In this document: one piece after another, positions 60,069-64,000 of the stretch
How the letters are laid out: each line of letters starts with the position of its first letter
Numbering within the stretch: the first letter of the stretch is position 1
NCBI GenBank assembly: GCA_000310025.1
Contig: FN649739.1
Span: 1,816,370-1,880,369 of the forward strand
Direction of reading: 5' to 3'
Origin: Ectocarpus siliculosus
Taxonomy: Eukaryota; Sar; Phaeophyceae; Ectocarpales; Ectocarpaceae
Length of the DNA: 64,000 nucleotides
The notes under the pieces: generated by a model
What the model was told of the DNA's origin: nothing
The model's database searches: none
The model's input: the letters and a program-made list of their open reading frames with translations, nothing else
Position numbers and translations under genes: made by a program

Positions 60069-62067
60069 TCAAGACGAGCCTTCCCCTCGCCGCCCGAAAA
60101 CGCGCAACACCTTAGTGAAGCGGACGGCGGGCACGCAATCGCCGTCGCGTGAAGGTGTTGGTTGTTTTTGCCGCTCTTTCTCCGCCTGATGCTGCTGCTT
60201 CCGCGACTGCCGTGTAGGTGTTGCTCGTTGTGATAGAGACTCGAAGAAATGTTCCGTTTCGTATGCCAGATGCTTGGCACCTTTAAACTTCGTGTGGAGC
60301 GCCACCCTGCCGATCACAGGACCGGTAGTTCCACTCTTCAGGAAGTCGTGCTCCGAACCGCTCCTTATCTCGACAATAACTTTGTCGGTAGGACTCGCGA
60401 GTGTTGCTTCTTGAGGGCGGGCCCCGACGATTGCTGCCAAAGAGAAATGGATATTGTGTTCGCTTGGTGTCGATGACGCATGAAGCTCTTGTTCGGGTGC
60501 CGTTGATTTTTCTTTCTTTTTTCTTGGTCGTACTGCGTTTACCACGCATCCGAGCCGAGAGATTCCTTGGCGGAGAGCGTTGGCGATGCTTCGATCGTGC
60601 TCGAATTCCACGCGGTCTTCGACACATGGCGTAAGCTCTAGTGACGGAAATTCTGCCTCACGTGCATCCAAGCACTCGCGTATAGTCGGCTCCATCGCCA
60701 AAAACTGGTCACCGTGTAGGCGTTCCAGACTCGTGTTCGTAGAGTCTAAAGCAATTTCGTATGCCCTCATAACTTGCCCCAGCTTTGCCAACTGTGCGTT
60801 CAAGTCCTGGGTTTTTTGTGCCCGATCAGCTCGCAAATTCTGGCAACGGTTTGAGACACAATGTTCGTATGCAGGGGAATAAGCACAGAATTGTTTAGGA
60901 AAGTTGTGAGGTGCATGACATGATCACGGCAGGCCACCGTATATCGATAGATGAGCAACACCACTCCAAGACAAGTCTACCTTGAGAATTTCCTTCTCCC
61001 TGGAGTCCACAGCTGCACGAATTGCTGAAAAGGCTTGCACTGTAGCGCTTTCGGCCAACCGCGTGTGCTTCTCCACCCCTGTTTTGACGGCCTCCACCGC
61101 GTCCAACCCACCGCGCACTCTAGCTAATCTGTCAGCAAACACAAATAAGTAAAGATCGACCATAGACTAACGTGTCAGGGCGACCCCACGTTCTTGTGCG
61201 TTAAAACATTTACTCCGAAGAGGGCACGCTACACGTACGAGAGTTCAACTGCTAGACTAGTCCAACAAAGCATATGCTGTGCGCACGGTTTACCTGGTTG
61301 GTGCAGAAAACGCCGTTTGCTGAACAGTTCTCAACTATTGGTACGTACTAGCTGCAGTAGGCGCGAGTGCTCTCACGGGTGCACATACTATACGTGCAAC
61401 TCTTTTTTTGTCGTTCGGGGTCGCACCTGTGACCCAAAGAAACCCCACGACGGGTAAGGCCGGCACGATGTACTTGTTCCACTTCGGCTGAGTCGGAAAA
61501 GAACACGCTGTGGCCCGAGTGCTCAGCGACACTACAATTGTGGCAAATGGTAGTGCCACAAGGCTCTGAGCAGAACAGCTTTGCTTCAACGTCCCTGTGC
61601 CGAGCGCATGTGATCTGAACACGATGGGAGGCCTCGCGGTTTTTCAAGGAAACAACACGGTGCGATTTTGTGCCTCTCGACACGGAGTGGGCAGTCATGT
61701 GGAATGTGCAGAGGAGGCTCGCACACTCATGGCACACATGAGAAGCTTTGGCGACGTCGTCGCAGAAGTCGCAATGACTATTTTTCCTGTGGACATCTTG
61801 CAGAGCCACGATGTTGTCTTGAAGAGCCGAGGTAGAAGTCACGTCGGAGGTCGACACTCCGCACAACGGGCACATGATCGATGAACCATCTTTCGACCGC
61901 TGAAGCCCTTCCTCTGCGCAATTCTGGCAGATCGTATGCAAGCAACCTTTCAGGACCTTGGGAATGTGTGAGAATGTGAGGTCACCCCCGATCGCCATAT
62001 CTCCTCTAACGTGAGTCAAAAGCGCACGACGGAAAAGCAAGAAAATTGTAGATTGCATCGCGATCAT
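60069..62067 (-). CDS. TRIM-like protein: partial RING, two B-boxes, coiled coil
   Basis: Exons 61427-62067, 60981-61128 and 60069-60839 give 519 residues; ATG at 61998 is an alternative start. A RING-like part reads KGCLHTICQNC followed by MCPLCG, but the first Cys-x2-Cys pair is absent from this frame. Two zinc-binding B-boxes follow (CDFCDDVAKASHVCHECAS with CTFH, then CARHRDVEAKLFCSEPC with ICHNC and EHSGH). The second exon is an Ala/Glu/Arg coiled coil; the third is coiled coil, then basic and Gln/Lys-rich, ending GRRGEGSS. TRIM proteins are typically ubiquitin E3 ligases or scaffolds. Missing RING ligands mean either a lost upstream exon or a ligase-dead scaffold. Confidence 0.7.
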
Positions 62068-62480
62068 TGCACACGTCAGGTGGCGGAGAGCAGGAGAATC
62101 GTGTCCTACACGACATCATCACTACATGTGGTGCCCCACATTGTAAACGCCGAGATGCATGAATGAATCAAGTCAAGACCGGTAGATTATGCAAAAAAGT
62201 TTGAGTTGCTGCGTAAGAGTGGTTTTCACGCCGGAAAGAACACAAGTGCACGCACAATTGTAGTTTATTGCATCGCGATCACTGCAAATGTCAGGCTTAC
62301 AGGAGAACGATAATCATGCCCAACAACACCACACTTGTCGGGTAAGATCTATCTAGTAGACAACAGCAGCAGTACCAAGATCGTCACATGTGGTGCACCA
62401 CGTCGTCATCCCCAGATGCCTAAATGCAATCAAGGCCGGCATGTAAATATCCGAGCTGTTGTGTCAAGTGTTGTGTGTAG
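62048..62480 (+). repeat. Divergent tandem duplication, about 215-base unit
   Basis: 62048-62220 and 62262-62480 share gcatcgcgatcattgca/gcatcgcgatcactgca, catgtggtg near the middle, agatgc(at/ct) and a related ending. It spans the presumed 5' region of the TRIM-like gene. An ATTGTTGTTG microsatellite lies just downstream (62602-62626). Confidence 0.45.
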
Positions 62481-63215
62481 GGTTGTGCAAACATACGCAT
62501 AGCATACACTGCAAGAAGAGTAACTTGCCAACAACTTGCCAACAATAACTTGAAGTCTAGACTACATGCTTGTCTTGAACGAAGAGGCAGACATCGTTGT
62601 CTGTTATTGTTGTTGTTGTTGTTGTCTCAACGATAAAAACCATTCTGGCCTCTGCTCACTTAGTACCTTCTAACGTCCGTACTGGTCCAACTGACGCGGA
62701 CGCCTTCCCTCGTCACAGGCTAACGACATCCATTCCCAAAAAGTACCTCGGAGGAGATTGGAACCCATTCTGGCACGATGGACAGTAGACAAATCCTTCG
62801 TCGTCGTCAGGCATCGATCCTACCCCGAGCAGAGCACGCGATAATTGATCAACAGAAGAGGGATAGAGAGAGCACGCGCGAACTGAAAGACAGGAGAGAA
62901 AGAGAGAGGCAACAAGATGTAAGATGAGATGACGAGATTTCGAGATTCGAGATTCGAGATGAAGACATGAAGACCAGGAGCCACGTGATTAAACAACATG
63001 CGGCCTAAATTGTCTCGGTCCACGGTTCGTTCGACGGGAACAATGCGCGAGACTGTCAGGACGAAAACACGGGCCAGCCGGGAACCGGAAAGCCTTTGTG
63101 TCAGAGGCGTAGAGGCGTAGAGTGTAAAGTGTAAAGGGAAAGGGTGAAGGAGTTTGTTGTGCGTGGTCCAGTGTCCGGTATCGGGTTTCCAAGAGCACTC
63201 ATCATCAGCTCTGCA
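62481..63215. other. Spacer upstream of the last gene
   Basis: Contains the TTG microsatellite, purine-rich gagagaaagagagagg (about 62890) and a cgagattcgagattcgaga triplicate (62936-62960). No gene was recognised. Confidence 0.4.
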
Positions 63216-64000
63216 ATGCGCCTCCTCTTACCGCTTTTACTAGTGCCTGGTGTGCCAGGTTTTGTCCCTTTGGCGGGCGAGATCGGACGACGACGTCCCT
63301 GCCATGCAGCTGAGCCCCACCCGCACGAAACCGCCGTGCTGCGCTCCCATCGATCGGAACCTCTTTCAAGTCGGCGCGACACATGCATCCAAGCGTTTCC
63401 CGAGTACGTGCCCCAAGCAGTGTCAGATATTGAAGAACCGGTGAGAGTTATGATCAGGAGAGTTTTTTTTGTTCAAATTTTGAACCCGCGAGCACATGCA
63501 ACCACAGCAACTGCCACGTCATGTTCCGCTCGCGCGTGGAAGAATTGCGACATGAACCCTGCAGCTTCGATGCCGCCGCCAAAGCCGTACAATATTCTAG
63601 GGTGGTTTGCTACTCCGAGGTGGATTGCTCTATCTCTTACGTTGTGTGGAAGGCTCCACCAAGTATGGCTCATTGCTGCTGACTGGGCTCTTGTCCCGTC
63701 GTGCTGTCCAAAAACAGCAGTTCGGCGCGAACATCGGTGTCAGTTTTTTTTGGTACACGTACTATAGGTGGATCGGATCCACAAATCCAAATTCCAAGAA
63801 CTGGATGTAGGTATCTGCCCCGATAGCATGTTGAAATGTGCATGCTGCTGATTATTGTCTTTCTCGCTACCGCGAAAACGCTGGATAGGAACTACTCCTT
63901 ATTTTCTGTTTACGAGACCGCCCCAACCGCCCTGCTGCCTATGTTGAAAAGGCTTGACGCCTCTGGATCATTGCAGACATCTGTGGGACCTCCGACCTCA
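63216..64000 (+). CDS. Start of an unrecognised plastid-type protein (runs off the window)
   Basis: Exon 1 63216-63440, exon 2 63768-63806 and exon 3 from 63977 to the window edge are in one phase. The N terminus MRLLLPLLLVPGVPGFVPL is a signal peptide with a Gly-Phe cleavage site, as in stramenopile plastid presequences, followed by an Arg/His/Ser-rich transit-like region. Exon 2 reads VDRIHKSKFQELD. Too little is present to name a family. Confidence 0.5.

Noticed and set aside
1-64000. tRNA, rRNA, CRISPR, bacterial operons
   Set aside because: No cloverleaf with matching A and B boxes, no rRNA-like stretch and no regularly spaced repeats were seen; gene structure is eukaryotic throughout.

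Overview
The window is nuclear DNA from an intron-rich eukaryote. I infer a photosynthetic stramenopile, most likely a brown alga. The reasons are short coding exons joined by GT-AG (some GC-AG) introns in nearly every gene, LOV photoreceptor domains fused to RGS domains, two proteins whose N termini look like heterokont plastid presequences (hydrophobic stretch, then Phe at the cleavage site), and a CHAT/NB-ARC protein. No prokaryotic operon, CRISPR array, rRNA or tRNA was found. All exon coordinates were read by hand from splice consensus plus unbroken reading frame; single-base errors are possible.

Layout: 1-699, 3' end of an unrecognised + gene; 3.2-5.8 kb, an unrecognised - gene; 5.8-9.3 kb, repeat-rich spacer (MITE, CGATA-rich inverted pair, tandem duplication); 9349-20309, a 23-exon + gene for a 1,569-residue protein with four consecutive RGS-LOV modules; 21196-28733 (-), exonuclease 1; 28929/29040-33515 (+), dihydroorotase, divergent from EXO1; 33968-43166 (-), a pseudo-CHAT/NB-ARC/SH2 protein with a 1.26-kb foldback element in an intron; 44273-46590 (+), an unrecognised plastid-type protein; 46936-53844 (-), AP-3 beta adaptin; 54109 to about 57.6 kb (+), a Ctr-type copper transporter divergent from AP-3 beta, with a broken frame; 60069-62067 (-), a TRIM-like B-box protein; 63216-end (+), the start of another plastid-type protein.

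The most striking system is the RGS-LOV array. Module types alternate A-B-A-B. A-type LOV domains carry the flavin-adduct cysteine and a basic amphipathic tail helix; B-type LOV domains have Ser at that position. This suggests a blue-light-controlled regulator of heterotrimeric G-protein signalling in which active and photochemically altered LOV domains are paired. The two A-type LOV cores share 272 identical base pairs, a sign of recent gene conversion or duplication. The second is the CHAT-like/NB-ARC/SH2 protein: both protease catalytic positions are substituted, so it looks like a signalling NTPase with a dead caspase-like domain and a phosphotyrosine reader. The other genes are housekeeping (DNA repair, pyrimidine synthesis, vesicle coat, copper uptake) and show no functional link to these two.
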